Source: CAWEBF01 sp963807235 (GTDB lineage Bacteria > Acidobacteriota > Vicinamibacteria > Vicinamibacterales > UBA2999). Taken from it: a stretch of DNA of 64,000 nt. This document shows, piece by piece, positions 9,475-18,195 of this stretch; within the stretch, counting starts at the first letter, position 1, and each line of letters begins with the position of its first letter. Location: assembly GCA_963807235.1 (NCBI GenBank), contig CAWEBF010000024.1, forward strand, positions 62,001 to 126,000, in the 5' to 3' direction. A model generated the notes under the pieces. That model was given only the letters and a program-made list of their open reading frames with translations. It was not told the DNA's origin and ran no database searches. The position numbers were made by a program, and so were the translations under genes.

Positions 9475-9599
9475 CGTTCGTCCCTACTTGCAAAGCGAGC
9501 CGACGGTGCACCGCCGTCTCGCTGATCGCATGCCTGACGAAGTCGAGCTTCGACTTCGGGGCACAAAAAAAGACCGCAATTGCTGGCGCGGCCTCGACT
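9475..9599 (-). promoter_or_regulatory. Structured leader of the cold-shock gene
   Basis: Between the csp start and the purH upstream region lie several potential RNA structures. GAAGTCGA (9539-9546) pairs perfectly with TCGACTTC (9550-9557). AGCGA and GACGG blocks (9494-9506) pair with CCGTC and TCGCT (9513-9523). Reading leftward, a CCGC/GCGG stem (9573-9592) is followed by seven T (9565-9571), like an attenuator. Long structured leaders are known for cspA-type mRNAs. A regulatory role here is inference. Confidence 0.35.
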
Positions 9600-9707
9600 A
9601 CACGTTTGGGCCTTCCCGTATAACGCGGCACATATCGTATGAGCCTGCACCGAGCCGTGTCAAGCAACCGGCTTGCCGGAATGCGCGGAAAGGCGCCTAG
9701 TTTTGCC

Positions 9708-11294
9708 ATGTTGAGAGCCCTGGTGAGCCTGTCGGACAAGAGTGGCCTGGTGGCATTTGCCCAGGGGCTCCGCGCCCGCGGCGTCGAAATCGTCTCCACC
9801 GGCGGTACCGCCAAGACGCTCGTCGACGCGGGGCTGCCGGTGGTGAGCGTGGCCGACGTCACCGGCTTTCCCGAGATGATGGACGGGCGGGTCAAGACGC
9901 TGCATCCCAAAGTGCATGGGGGGATCCTGGCCCGGCGCTCCGACCCGGCGCACGTGGCGTCGGCGCGCGACCATGGGATCGGGTTCATCGATCTCGTGGT
10001 GGTGAACCTGTACCCGTTTGCCGCGGCGGCCGCGAACCCCGACACGCCCTTCGATCGTCTGGTAGAGGAGATCGACATCGGTGGACCGAGCCTCGTGCGG
10101 GGAGCGGCAAAAAACTTCGCCGACGTGCTGGTGGTGGTGGACCCGCAGGACTACCCGGCGGTTCTGGCGGCGCTGGATCGGCCGGGTGGGCCGTCGATGG
10201 AGTTCCGGTTCGATCTGGCGCGAAAAGCCTTTGCCCACACCGCGGCCTACGACGCCGCCATTGCCTCCACGCTGGAGCAGGTCTCGGAGTCGGACGGCGT
10301 GCTGGCTCGCCGCGCGGATCAGGGGATGCCGTCACGGCTGACCCTAGCGCTCGAGAAGGTGCGCGACCTGCGGTACGGCGAAAACCCTCACCAGGCGGCC
10401 GCCTGGTACGCACCTCCGCGGCGTGCGGGGCTCGGCGATCCGGCGGTGCTCCAGGGAAAGGAGCTGTCCTTCACGAACCTGCTCGACCTGGATGCCGCCG
10501 CGCGCCTCGTGCTGGAGTTTTCGGAACCCGCGGCCGCCGTGGTCAAGCACACCAACCCGTGCGGTGTCGCCACCGGGGCAACCGCCGCCGACGCCTACGT
10601 GCGGGCGCGGGAGGCGGATGCCCTCTCGGCCTTCGGCGGCATCGTGGCCCTCAACCGCGCGATCGATACGGACGTGGCGCGCGCCATCGCCTCGACCCGC
10701 ATCGACTGCGTGATCGCGCCGGCGGTGGACGCCGAGGCGCTCGGGGTCCTCGCGCGCAAGCCGCAGATGCGGGTCGTCACCGCCGACTTCTCTCAGCTGG
10801 CGGCGGGCACCGACTTCGACCTGCGTTCGATTCTCGGTGCCGTCCTGGTGCAGGAGCGGGACCGCGTCGTCGAGGCCGCACGGCCCTGGCCGACACAGGA
10901 AATGAAGGTCGTCACCAGGCGCGAGCCGACCGACGACGAGTGGCAGGCGCTGCGGTTTGCGTGGCGCGTGATGGCCCACGTGAAGTCCAATACCGTGATC
11001 TTCACGCATGCGGATCGTACGGTGGCCATAGGCGCCGGGCAGATGAGTCGCGTGGACGCCGTGCAGGTGGCGCGCCTCAAGGCGCAGTCGATCGGGACAG
11101 ACCCCTTGCGTGGGACGGTGGCGGCGTCCGACGCGTACTTCCCATTTCGCGACGGCCTGGACGCGGTGGCGGCCGCAGGGGCCACCGCGGTGGTCCAGCC
11201 GGGCGGATCGGTGAAGGACGCCGAAGTGATCGCCGCCGCCGACGAGCATGGCCTGGCGATGGTCTTCACGGGCCGCCGCCACTTCCGCCACTGA
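9708..11294 (+). CDS. purH: Bifunctional AICAR transformylase / IMP cyclohydrolase
   Basis: Catalyses the last two steps of IMP synthesis: formyl transfer from 10-formyl-tetrahydrofolate to AICAR, then ring closure. The ATG at 9708 opens MLRALVSLSDKSGLVAFAQGL, which fits the family. An upstream ATG at 9639 would add 23 non-conserved residues. The N-terminal MGS-like cyclohydrolase domain (residues 1-150) has STGGTAKTL, DGRVKTLHPKVHGGIL and NLYPF. The C-terminal transformylase domain has RYGENPHQAA, AVVKHTNPCGVA and the terminal VQPGGSVKD. Length is 528 residues, normal. It lies six bases upstream of the next gene. Confidence 0.97.
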   Translation: MLRALVSLSDKSGLVAFAQGLRARGVEIVSTGGTAKTLVDAGLPVVSVADVTGFPEMMDGRVKTLHPKVHGGILARRSDPAHVASARDHGIGFIDLVVVNLYPFAAAAANPDTPFDRLVEEIDIGGPSLVRGAAKNFADVLVVVDPQDYPAVLAALDRPGGPSMEFRFDLARKAFAHTAAYDAAIASTLEQVSESDGVLARRADQGMPSRLTLALEKVRDLRYGENPHQAAAWYAPPRRAGLGDPAVLQGKELSFTNLLDLDAAARLVLEFSEPAAAVVKHTNPCGVATGATAADAYVRAREADALSAFGGIVALNRAIDTDVARAIASTRIDCVIAPAVDAEALGVLARKPQMRVVTADFSQLAAGTDFDLRSILGAVLVQERDRVVEAARPWPTQEMKVVTRREPTDDEWQALRFAWRVMAHVKSNTVIFTHADRTVAIGAGQMSRVDAVQVARLKAQSIGTDPLRGTVAASDAYFPFRDGLDAVAAAGATAVVQPGGSVKDAEVIAAADEHGLAMVFTGRRHFRH

Positions 11295-11299
11295 CGCAT

Positions 11300-12616
11300 A
11301 TGAAGCTGCTTGCAACCGTCACCACCCTGTTTGCCCTGGCCTGGCTGGCCGCGCCGGCGGACGCCCAGAGCAACCCGCGCTACGTGCAATTCCAGCCGAG
11401 GCAGGTGAAGGGCGCGCTGTATTCGCCCGACGCCGGTCCGGCGCCGCACGTGGGCATCCTGGCCATCCATCGCACGTCGAACTACCTCGGGTACCACGGG
11501 TGCCGGGAGCTGTCGAGCAGGGGTTATCTGGTCCTCTGCATGAACCCGCGATCCGACAACAACGAGGCCCTGGTGCGCTGGGAGTCCAACGCGCTCGACG
11601 TCAAGACAGGCATCTCTTTCCTGCGTTCCCAACCCGGAATCACCAAGGTGGTGCTGTATGGATTCAGCGGGGGTGGGTCCGCGACCAGCTTCTATCAGGC
11701 CGTCGCCGAGTCCGGCATCGGCTACTGCAGCGGCGCCGCCAAGCTCGTGAAATGCGGGAACGAGCTGGCCGGCCTCCCACGGGCGGACGGGATCATCCTC
11801 GTGGACACCAACCCGGGCAACGCCGCCAGCGCGCTGCGGCGGCTGAACGGCGCCGTCACCAACGACAAGGCGATCGTGGAGCGCGGGGAGCCCGCCCAGA
11901 TCGATCCCAGCCTCGACCCGTTCAACCCGGCCAATGGCTACAACCCCAAGGGTGGATCGCACTACAGCGACGCGTTCGCCGACAGATACTTCAAGGCGCA
12001 GACGGCTCGCATGAATCAGCTCATCGATCTGGCGCAAGGACGGCTGCACGCCATCGAGGCAGGGCGAGGCCGGTTTACCGACGACGACGTGTTCCTGCTG
12101 GTCAAAGCCGACACGGCCGAGCTGATGCTCCTGGATCCGCGCATCCACCACACCACCGTTCGTCCGCAGAAGGTCTTGAAGAACGACGGCTCGGTGGTGC
12201 GTCAGATAGCGGAGAGCGTGCGCGTGGCGCAGCCGGAGCAGGCGAGCCAGAACCGCTCGTTCGCCCAGGGCACGCTCCTGCTGACGCTCCGTTCGTTCCT
12301 GAGCGCCAACGCCATCCGTTCACGCCACGCCATGGACGATGTGGACTGGTGCTCGACGAACAACTCCGTGCCGTGTGCCGTGCAGGCCATCTCGGCGCCG
12401 ATGCTGATTGCGGCGATGGGCGGCAACAACTATCTCCGTTTCAACGAAACGCACTTCGATCTGGCCAAGAGCCAGGACAAGGACTACATCGTGGTGGACG
12501 GCGCGAATCACGATCAGACGCCGTGCGTGCCGTGTGAGACCACGCCCGGGCAGTATTCGAACACCGTGAAGAACTGGTTCGACTACGTGAAGGCTTGGGT
12601 AGATAAGCGTTACTGA
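11300..12616 (+). CDS. Secreted alpha/beta hydrolase-like protein
   Basis: A 438-residue exported protein with signal peptide MKLLATVTTLFALAWLAAPADAQ. The fold is suggested by a nucleophile-elbow-like VVLYGFSGGGSATSFY (Ser in GFSGG), an upstream HVGILAIHRTSNYLGYHGC strand/loop, and a late DYIVVDGANHDQTPC that could supply the catalytic His. Several cysteines (YCSG, VKCGN, WCSTNNSVPCAV, PCVPCE) suggest disulfides after export. The substrate is unknown. It starts six bases after purH, so co-transcription is possible although the roles appear unrelated. Confidence 0.75.
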   Translation: MKLLATVTTLFALAWLAAPADAQSNPRYVQFQPRQVKGALYSPDAGPAPHVGILAIHRTSNYLGYHGCRELSSRGYLVLCMNPRSDNNEALVRWESNALDVKTGISFLRSQPGITKVVLYGFSGGGSATSFYQAVAESGIGYCSGAAKLVKCGNELAGLPRADGIILVDTNPGNAASALRRLNGAVTNDKAIVERGEPAQIDPSLDPFNPANGYNPKGGSHYSDAFADRYFKAQTARMNQLIDLAQGRLHAIEAGRGRFTDDDVFLLVKADTAELMLLDPRIHHTTVRPQKVLKNDGSVVRQIAESVRVAQPEQASQNRSFAQGTLLLTLRSFLSANAIRSRHAMDDVDWCSTNNSVPCAVQAISAPMLIAAMGGNNYLRFNETHFDLAKSQDKDYIVVDGANHDQTPCVPCETTPGQYSNTVKNWFDYVKAWVDKRY

Positions 12617-12617
12617 A

Positions 12618-12663
12618 GGCTCCAGGCTCCAGGCTCCAGGCTCCAGGCCGGAAGCCGGAAGCC
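12618..12663. repeat. Heptamer tandem repeats GGCTCCA x4 and GGAAGCC x2
   Basis: Four perfect GGCTCCA units (12618-12645), then GGCC, then two GGAAGCC units (12650-12663) that run up to the stop codon of the convergent ligase gene. The unit is identical to that at 2662-2684. Confidence 0.85.
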
Positions 12664-13866
12664 TTACTGTTTCTCCGCTCGTGCCGCAGCGAAAGGCAAG
12701 GTCACGAGAACCAGAAACAACATCAGGAACTCGGAGTCGCCGAAGTTGTACTCGAACAGGCCCGCCGCCAGCATCGCAACGATGGCGGCGAGGCCGGTTG
12801 CGGGCAGCACGCGGTCGGCTCCTGCCGCGCTCCGGAACAGCCGGTAGAGCGCTCGCGCGAGGATCGCGATGAACCCGAGCCAGATCGCGAGCGCGGGCAG
12901 CCCCCGCTCCGCCGCGATCTGCATCGGCACGTTGTGCAGGTGCGGGTTCACCGCCTCGACGGCGCTGGCGTCCCGGTAGGTCGGGTACGCGCGCGGCACC
13001 ATGTTCGGGCCCACGCCCGTCAGCGGGTCGGCGGCCACCATGTTGACGCCGGTCTTGATCATGGCCACGCGGTCGCGATTGGACGGGTCCTGCAAGTCGA
13101 ACATCGACATCATCCGGCTCGTGACCGTGTCCGGCGCCAGTGCCAGGACCGCCGCCACTGCCAGCGGCAGAAACGCGGTCAGCCGGAAGTCCTTCAGCCC
13201 CAGCAGCAGCGCCACGGCGGCGCTGGTCCCCACCCACGCGCTGCGGCCGAGCGTCAGCGACAGCGCGGCCACGAGCGCCGGCATCACCAACGCCGGCCAG
13301 GCCCGATCGCGCGTGCCGAACACCACGCGCGCCAGCGCCGCGCACACGACCAGCATCAGCACGCCGGAGTAGGTCATGTAGTGCGTCAGGGCGCCCTGTG
13401 GCCGCTGGCCCAGGTTGTCGTAGTGGAATACCGCGTACTGAATGACGCCGTAGGCCGCGCTGGCGGCGCCCACGGCTATCACGACGTCCACGACCGTTGC
13501 GGCCCGCCGGCCCCGCGCCAGCGTGAAGACCGCCGGCACCAGCGCGAAGAGCACCAGCTGCTTGCTGTCGGCGATGCTGGCCTCTGGACTCATCGAAAAC
13601 GCCGCCGACACCAGCGTGGCCGCGGCGTAGACTCCCAGCAGGGCAAACGCGGACGGCGCCGACGGCCGTGCACGATCGCGAACCAGCACCGCGATCCAGC
13701 AGAGAAAGGTCAGCGTAAGCAGGATGCCGGCCGCGGCGATCGAGATCTGGACCGAGGCCACGAACGCCAGCAGGGCGGCCTGTGCCAGGCGATCCAGTGC
13801 CGGCGTGGCGGCGGCCGGCGCGGCCGGAACGGTCATGCTGGCCGTGGTGCTCATCGCGTCAACCAT
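12664..13866 (-). CDS. O-antigen ligase family protein
   Basis: A 400-residue polytopic membrane protein with about ten hydrophobic helices. The family's large periplasmic loop is visible as DPSNRDRVAMIKTGVNMVAADPLTGVGPNM followed by NPHLHNVPMQIAAERGLPAL, the Wzy_C/O-antigen ligase signature with the essential His. It probably joins or polymerises surface glycan on a lipid carrier at the outer face of the inner membrane. It follows the GT9 glycosyltransferase by 10 bases in the same direction, which supports a lipopolysaccharide or glycan role. Confidence 0.88.
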   Translation of the reverse strand: MVDAMSTTASMTVPAAPAAATPALDRLAQAALLAFVASVQISIAAAGILLTLTFLCWIAVLVRDRARPSAPSAFALLGVYAAATLVSAAFSMSPEASIADSKQLVLFALVPAVFTLARGRRAATVVDVVIAVGAASAAYGVIQYAVFHYDNLGQRPQGALTHYMTYSGVLMLVVCAALARVVFGTRDRAWPALVMPALVAALSLTLGRSAWVGTSAAVALLLGLKDFRLTAFLPLAVAAVLALAPDTVTSRMMSMFDLQDPSNRDRVAMIKTGVNMVAADPLTGVGPNMVPRAYPTYRDASAVEAVNPHLHNVPMQIAAERGLPALAIWLGFIAILARALYRLFRSAAGADRVLPATGLAAIVAMLAAGLFEYNFGDSEFLMLFLVLVTLPFAAARAEKQ

Positions 13867-13876
13867 CCGCTCCGCT

Positions 13877-14941
13877 TCACACCCGTGAGGCTGCCAATGC
13901 CCGTTCCGCGGCTTGGGCCACGCGGTCCGGCGTAATCCACGTCAGGCACCGAAAGTCCCCGGGCTCGCACGTTCGCTGGTGGCAAGGCCGGCACGGCAAC
14001 GACAACTCGACGATCTCGCTGAAGTATCGCGGGTCGCGCCAGGGCCGCGAGCGTTCCGCCAGCGTGGGGCCCAGCATGGCCACAATCGGCGTCCCGGTCG
14101 TGGCGGCCACGTGCAAAGGCCCGCTATCGCCCCCAATGTACACCGAGGCACGGTCGATGAGGGCCCGAAGCTCGGTCGGGTCGAAGTCCCCCAGATCGAG
14201 GATCGACTGGCGATTCGTGTCCAGCCGGCTGCGGGCGGCGTCGCAGACGGCGCGAGCCGCGCCGGGTTCGGACGGACCGGCGGTGACCACCACGCGCCGG
14301 TTCTGGTCGCTCCGCACCAGGCTGGCGGCCAGATCCGCGAACGACGTCGCCGGCCAGCGCCGGAACGCGTTGCCTGCGCTCACGTGCATGACAACGAGCG
14401 CGTGCGAGCGGCTCACGCCGGCCGGGCGGAGTCGGGCGTCAACGCGGGCTTCAGCGCTTTCGTCGCGGGCCATCTCGAGGCTGTCGTGAACCTGATCGCA
14501 GACGCCGATGTCGAGTGACCTGAGCAGATCCCACTGGTTCTCGACGGAGTGCCGCGGCGTCAGGTCCGCCGCCCGGCTTACCACGGTCGTGTACATCCAC
14601 TGCCGGCCCTTGATCGCGTAGCCGATGCGGCGCGGCGCGCGGCTGGCCCACGTCAGCCAGGCGCTTCGCGGTCCGCCATGCAAGTCGATGGCGATGTCGA
14701 ACCCACGTCTCCAAAGTTGCCAGCCGAGCCCGATGTCGGTGGTGAGCCGCGACAGCCCGCGTGCGGCCGGCACGACGATGATCTCGTCGAGGTGCGGATT
14801 GCCCCGCAACACGCCTGCGGCCATGGGCTCGACCGCATAGGTCAGCACGGCGTCGGGAAACTTGCGCCGAAGGGCGCGAAGAAGAGGCGTCGTGAAGATA
14901 ACGTCCCCGAGCAGCCGCAGCCGCACGAGCAGTATTTTCAC
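13877..14941 (-). CDS. Glycosyltransferase family 9 (heptosyltransferase-like)
   Basis: A 354-residue ADP-heptose:LPS heptosyltransferase-like enzyme. The GTG at 14941 is chosen because the protein then opens VKILLVRLRLLGDVIFTTPLLRALRRKFP, the classical GT9 N terminus, and the GTG overlaps the preceding stop (TAGTG). Further landmarks are FDIAIDLHGGPRSAW, VVMHVSAGNAFRRWP, and VYIGGDSGPLHVAATTGTPIVAMLGPT, the nucleotide-sugar binding region. A CRPCHQRTCEPGDFRCL cysteine cluster near the C terminus is also common in the family. It is translationally coupled to the Trm112-like gene. Confidence 0.93.
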   Translation of the reverse strand: MKILLVRLRLLGDVIFTTPLLRALRRKFPDAVLTYAVEPMAAGVLRGNPHLDEIIVVPAARGLSRLTTDIGLGWQLWRRGFDIAIDLHGGPRSAWLTWASRAPRRIGYAIKGRQWMYTTVVSRAADLTPRHSVENQWDLLRSLDIGVCDQVHDSLEMARDESAEARVDARLRPAGVSRSHALVVMHVSAGNAFRRWPATSFADLAASLVRSDQNRRVVVTAGPSEPGAARAVCDAARSRLDTNRQSILDLGDFDPTELRALIDRASVYIGGDSGPLHVAATTGTPIVAMLGPTLAERSRPWRDPRYFSEIVELSLPCRPCHQRTCEPGDFRCLTWITPDRVAQAAERALAASRV

Positions 14942-15111
14942 TAGGGCTCGATCGTGGCCTCGTCGATGAGCATCACCGGGATGTCGTCCTTGATGGGGTA
15001 GACACGATGACACTGGGCGCACTTGAGCGCCGTGCCGTTCTTCACCAGGGTCACCGGTGTCTTACAGCTGGGACAGGCGAGGATTTGAAGCAGTTCTGCA
15101 TCGACGGGCAC
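14941..15111 (-). CDS. Trm112-family small zinc-ribbon protein
   Basis: A 56-residue protein with two CxxC pairs (ILACPSCKTPVTLV and ALKCAQCHRVYPIKDDIPVML), the Trm112/YcaR signature. Members activate methyltransferases or sit in lipid A/LPS operons. The GTG at 15111 has AAGGAG seven bases upstream, so the longer upstream frame (to 15144) is rejected. The stop overlaps the GTG of the GT9 gene, which makes this the first gene of a leftward glycan operon. Confidence 0.9.
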   Translation of the reverse strand: MPVDAELLQILACPSCKTPVTLVKNGTALKCAQCHRVYPIKDDIPVMLIDEATIEP

Positions 15112-15165
15112 GAAGTTTCTCCTTGAGGCCCGAGAATACCGCACCTAAGCTAAGATCCGTACGTC

Positions 15166-16575
15166 ATGACGCGCCTGCGCCTGTCGGCTGTATTTCTCGT
15201 CGCACTGGTCGCTACGCCCGTCGTCGCGGCGGCACAGGACGCCGGGGGGGCCTATTTCGAGTTCCTGGTGGCCCGCCGCCTGGAAGGGCAGGGCGATTTC
15301 CCCGCCGCCAAGGCAGCGCTGGAGCGCGCCACCAAGCTCGACGCGCGGTCGTCGGAGATTCGGGCTGAGCTGGGCGCGTTTCACCTGCGCCGTAGCCAGC
15401 CCGAGGAGGCCGAGGCCGCGGCCCGCGCGGCGCTCGCGATCGACAGCGAGAGCATCGAAGGCCACCGTGTGCTCGGTCTGGTGTATGCGGGTTACGCCGA
15501 TGGGGGTTCGCAGCAGAAAGGCGCCTCGGCGGCCCAGACCGCGCAGTTCCTGAAGGACGCCATCACGCACCTGGAATTGGCATCTGCCTCGGCGCTGTCG
15601 GGCGATCTCGTCCTCAATTTCACGCTGGGCCGGCTGTACCTGCGCGCCGGCACGCCGGACAAAGCGGTGCAGTCGCTCACCCGCGTCGTCGGGCAGAACC
15701 CGGGGTCGGTGCAGGCGCGCCAACTGCTGGCGCAAGCGCACGCCGTCTCCAAGGATCTGCCCGCGGCAATCGCCACGCTCGAAGCGATCGTGGACGAGGA
15801 GCCCCGGGTCGCGGCCGCGCTGGGACAGTATCAGGAGCAGGCCGGGCTGCTGCGCGAGGCTGCCGACAGCTACACCAAGGCGCTTGCGGTGCAGCCGATG
15901 AGCCGCGAGTTGAAGTCGCGACGCATCGCGGCGCTCTACAGCGCCAAGGACTACAAGGCCGCGGCGGCGTTTGCCACCGACGCGCGCCGCCAGCACCCCG
16001 AGGACGCGCGGTTCCCCCGGCTGCAGGGCCGCGCACTCTTCGACGCCGGCGATCGCGCGGGCGGAGTGGCCGTTCTCGAAGAAGCGGCCAAGGCGTTTCC
16101 CAAGGACACGCCGACGCTGTATGCGCTGGCCGACATCTATCGGGACGCGGATCGCAGCACGGACGCCGAGACCGCGCTGCGGCAGGTGCTCGTGCTCGAG
16201 CCCACGAACCCCAACGCGCTGAACTACCTGGGGTATCTCCTGGCGATGCGCGGCGACAAGCTGGACGAGGCCGTGCAGCTGGTGCGCAAGGCACTCGAGG
16301 CGGAGCCCGACAACGGCGCGTACCTGGACAGCCTGGGCTGGGCGCACTTCAAGCGCGGCGATCTGGCCGAGGCGGAGAAGTATCTCGGTGCGGCGGCGCA
16401 GCGCATGCCGAGCAACTCCGAGGTCCAGGACCACCTGGGCGACGTCTTTGCCCGCCGTGGACGCGTGGACGACGCCATCGCCGCGTGGAGCAAGGCGCTC
16501 GACGGGGACGGCGAAGACGTGGATCTCGCGGCCGTGCGCCGCAAGATCGACGACGCGCGCTCCAAGCGTCGCTGA
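15166..16575 (+). CDS. Exported tetratricopeptide-repeat protein
   Basis: A 469-residue protein with signal peptide MTRLRLSAVFLVALVATPVVAAAQ and TPR units across nearly the whole mature length. Examples are GDFPAAKAALERATKLDARSS, DKAVQSLTRVVGQNP, LREAADSYTKALAVQP, and YLGYLLAMRGDKLDEAVQLV followed by DSLGWAHFKRGDLAEAEKYL. The NYLGY / DSLGW pattern at the end is typical of TPR proteins in outer-membrane or secretion contexts. It probably scaffolds periplasmic or outer-membrane complexes. It lies 16 bases upstream of a lipoprotein gene in the same direction. Confidence 0.88.
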   Translation: MTRLRLSAVFLVALVATPVVAAAQDAGGAYFEFLVARRLEGQGDFPAAKAALERATKLDARSSEIRAELGAFHLRRSQPEEAEAAARAALAIDSESIEGHRVLGLVYAGYADGGSQQKGASAAQTAQFLKDAITHLELASASALSGDLVLNFTLGRLYLRAGTPDKAVQSLTRVVGQNPGSVQARQLLAQAHAVSKDLPAAIATLEAIVDEEPRVAAALGQYQEQAGLLREAADSYTKALAVQPMSRELKSRRIAALYSAKDYKAAAAFATDARRQHPEDARFPRLQGRALFDAGDRAGGVAVLEEAAKAFPKDTPTLYALADIYRDADRSTDAETALRQVLVLEPTNPNALNYLGYLLAMRGDKLDEAVQLVRKALEAEPDNGAYLDSLGWAHFKRGDLAEAEKYLGAAAQRMPSNSEVQDHLGDVFARRGRVDDAIAAWSKALDGDGEDVDLAAVRRKIDDARSKRR

Positions 16576-16591
16576 GACGCCTCCTCACACC

Positions 16592-17410
16592 GTGACCGTG
16601 TGTCGCGTGCTCGCCGACGCCAGGAGACGCCGGCTTCTGGTGGCGGCCACGTTTGCCCTCCTGTCGGCCGGGTGCGCGGCACGGCGCGTGGCGTTGCCGC
16701 AGGACGCAGGCACGCCCATGGCCGATGCGGCCACGGTGCACGAAACGGTGTCCGCGGCGTGCCGGGGCATCAAGACCTTCACCGCCGAACTGGCGCTCTC
16801 GGGCCGTGTGGGCGACCAGCGGTTGCGGGGCCGCGTGATTGCCGGCTTCGACCGGTCGGGCTCGATGCGCCTGGAGGGCGTGGCGCCGTTTGGCCCACCG
16901 GCTTTCGTGTTGGCCGCGCGTCCGGGGTCGGCCATCCTGCTGCTGCCCCGCGACGAGCGCGTGGTGCGCCATCCCGACGCGCGCGACGTGCTGGGCGCGT
17001 TGAGTGGTGTGCCGTTGGCGCCGGCGGACCTGCTGGCGGTCGTGACCGGGTGCGTGGTGCCGGATCCGGCGCCGTCGGCGGGGCGCCTGCACGAGCGAGG
17101 GTGGGCGTCGATCGAACTCGGCGGCGGAGCCACCGCTTACCTGCAACAGGTCAGTGGCGCCTGGCAGGTGCGCGCGGCGCGCCGCGCACCATGGGAGATC
17201 GAGTACGACCAATGGCTGGGAGGCCTGCCCCGGCTGGTCCGGCTGCGCGCATCGGAGGGCCAGGCTCCCGTGGATGCCGCCGTGCAGGTTTCGCAGATTG
17301 AAACGAACGTCGATCTGCCCGCGACGGCGTTCACGCTCGACATCCCTCCCAACACGGCCGAGTTGACGCTCGACGAGCTTCGCCGAGCCGGCCCCCTGCG
17401 AGGACAATGA
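16592..17410 (+). CDS. Putative outer-membrane lipoprotein (LolB/DUF4292-like)
   Basis: A 272-residue predicted lipoprotein. The lipobox LLSAGC follows a basic, hydrophobic N terminus (RRRRLLVAATFALLSAGC). The body reads as a beta-rich lipid-binding fold: ACRGIKTFTAELALSGRVGD, RLRGRVIAGFDRSGSMRLEG, RPGSAILLLPRDERVVRH, and a late TAFTLDIPPNTAELTLDELR, as in LolB/DUF4292-type proteins of lipoprotein sorting. The start is one of several GTG codons (16592, 16598, 16607). The stop overlaps the next ATG (ATGA), so the genes are coupled. Confidence 0.7.
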   Translation: MTVCRVLADARRRRLLVAATFALLSAGCAARRVALPQDAGTPMADAATVHETVSAACRGIKTFTAELALSGRVGDQRLRGRVIAGFDRSGSMRLEGVAPFGPPAFVLAARPGSAILLLPRDERVVRHPDARDVLGALSGVPLAPADLLAVVTGCVVPDPAPSAGRLHERGWASIELGGGATAYLQQVSGAWQVRAARRAPWEIEYDQWLGGLPRLVRLRASEGQAPVDAAVQVSQIETNVDLPATAFTLDIPPNTAELTLDELRRAGPLRGQ

Positions 17411-18195
17411 GCGCGACGTGTCCGCCAAGGTTCGTGACGGCGACGTGGGCACTCTGCGCCGCAGTGGTGTGCATGTGGTCCGCTGACGCCCATCAAAACG
17501 GTCCGGCGCCGATCTGGCGCCACGACGTCGTACGTGCGTATCCGCACGATCCCGACGCCTTCACGCAGGGGCTCGTGTATCGCGATGGGTTCCTGTACGA
17601 AAGCACGGGGCTCAACGGGCGATCGTCACTTCGCCGGGTCGCACTTGAAACGGGCAAGGTCGTCCAGCGTCAGTCGGTCGATCGGCGCTACTTCGCCGAA
17701 GGCCTGGCGTCGTGGGGGCCCAACCTTCTGCAGCTCACATGGGACACGGGCGTCGGGTTCGTCTACGACCGTGCCTCGTTTCGCCTGCTGCGCACGTTCA
17801 CCTACGCCGGTGAAGGGTGGGGGCTCGCCGACGATGGACGGCAGCTCGTGATGAGCGACGGCACGCCGACTCTCCGCTTCCTCGACCCCGCCACGTTTGC
17901 CGTGACGCGCCGTGTCACCGTGCGCGAGGGCACGGCGCCCGTCGACGAGCTGAACGAGCTCGAGGTCGTGAAGGGCCTGGTCTACGCCAACGTGTGGCAC
18001 AGCGAGCGGATCGCAATCATCTCGCCCGACGACGGCCGTGTCGTGGCCTGGCTGGACCTGTCGAAGCTGGCGCCCAAGGCCATCTCGGGCGACGCCGTGC
18101 TGAACGGCATCGCCTACGACGCCGCCGGCGACCGGCTGTTCGTAACCGGCAAGTTCTGGCCACAGCTCTTCGAGATCAAGGTGCGCCGTCCGTGA
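17407..18195 (+). CDS. Glutaminyl-peptide cyclotransferase (beta-propeller type)
   Basis: A 262-residue exported enzyme predicted to convert N-terminal Gln to pyroglutamate. Conserved family stretches are DAFTQGLVYRDGFLYESTGL, YFAEGLASWGPNLLQLTWD, GWGLADDGRQLVMSDGTPTL, LNELEVVKGLVYANVWHSE and DAVLNGIAYDAAGDRLFVTG. A signal peptide ends near SADAHQ. It overlaps the lipoprotein gene upstream (ATGA) and ispE downstream (GTGA). Confidence 0.92.
   Translation: MSATCPPRFVTATWALCAAVVCMWSADAHQNGPAPIWRHDVVRAYPHDPDAFTQGLVYRDGFLYESTGLNGRSSLRRVALETGKVVQRQSVDRRYFAEGLASWGPNLLQLTWDTGVGFVYDRASFRLLRTFTYAGEGWGLADDGRQLVMSDGTPTLRFLDPATFAVTRRVTVREGTAPVDELNELEVVKGLVYANVWHSERIAIISPDDGRVVAWLDLSKLAPKAISGDAVLNGIAYDAAGDRLFVTGKFWPQLFEIKVRRP

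Noticed and set aside
10793..12151. Minus-strand open frame of 452 codons
   Set aside because: Antisense to purH and the secreted hydrolase; no domain or start signal.
15145..16434. Minus-strand open frame of 429 codons
   Set aside because: Mirrors the TPR protein, whose repeats and signal peptide are clear on the plus strand.
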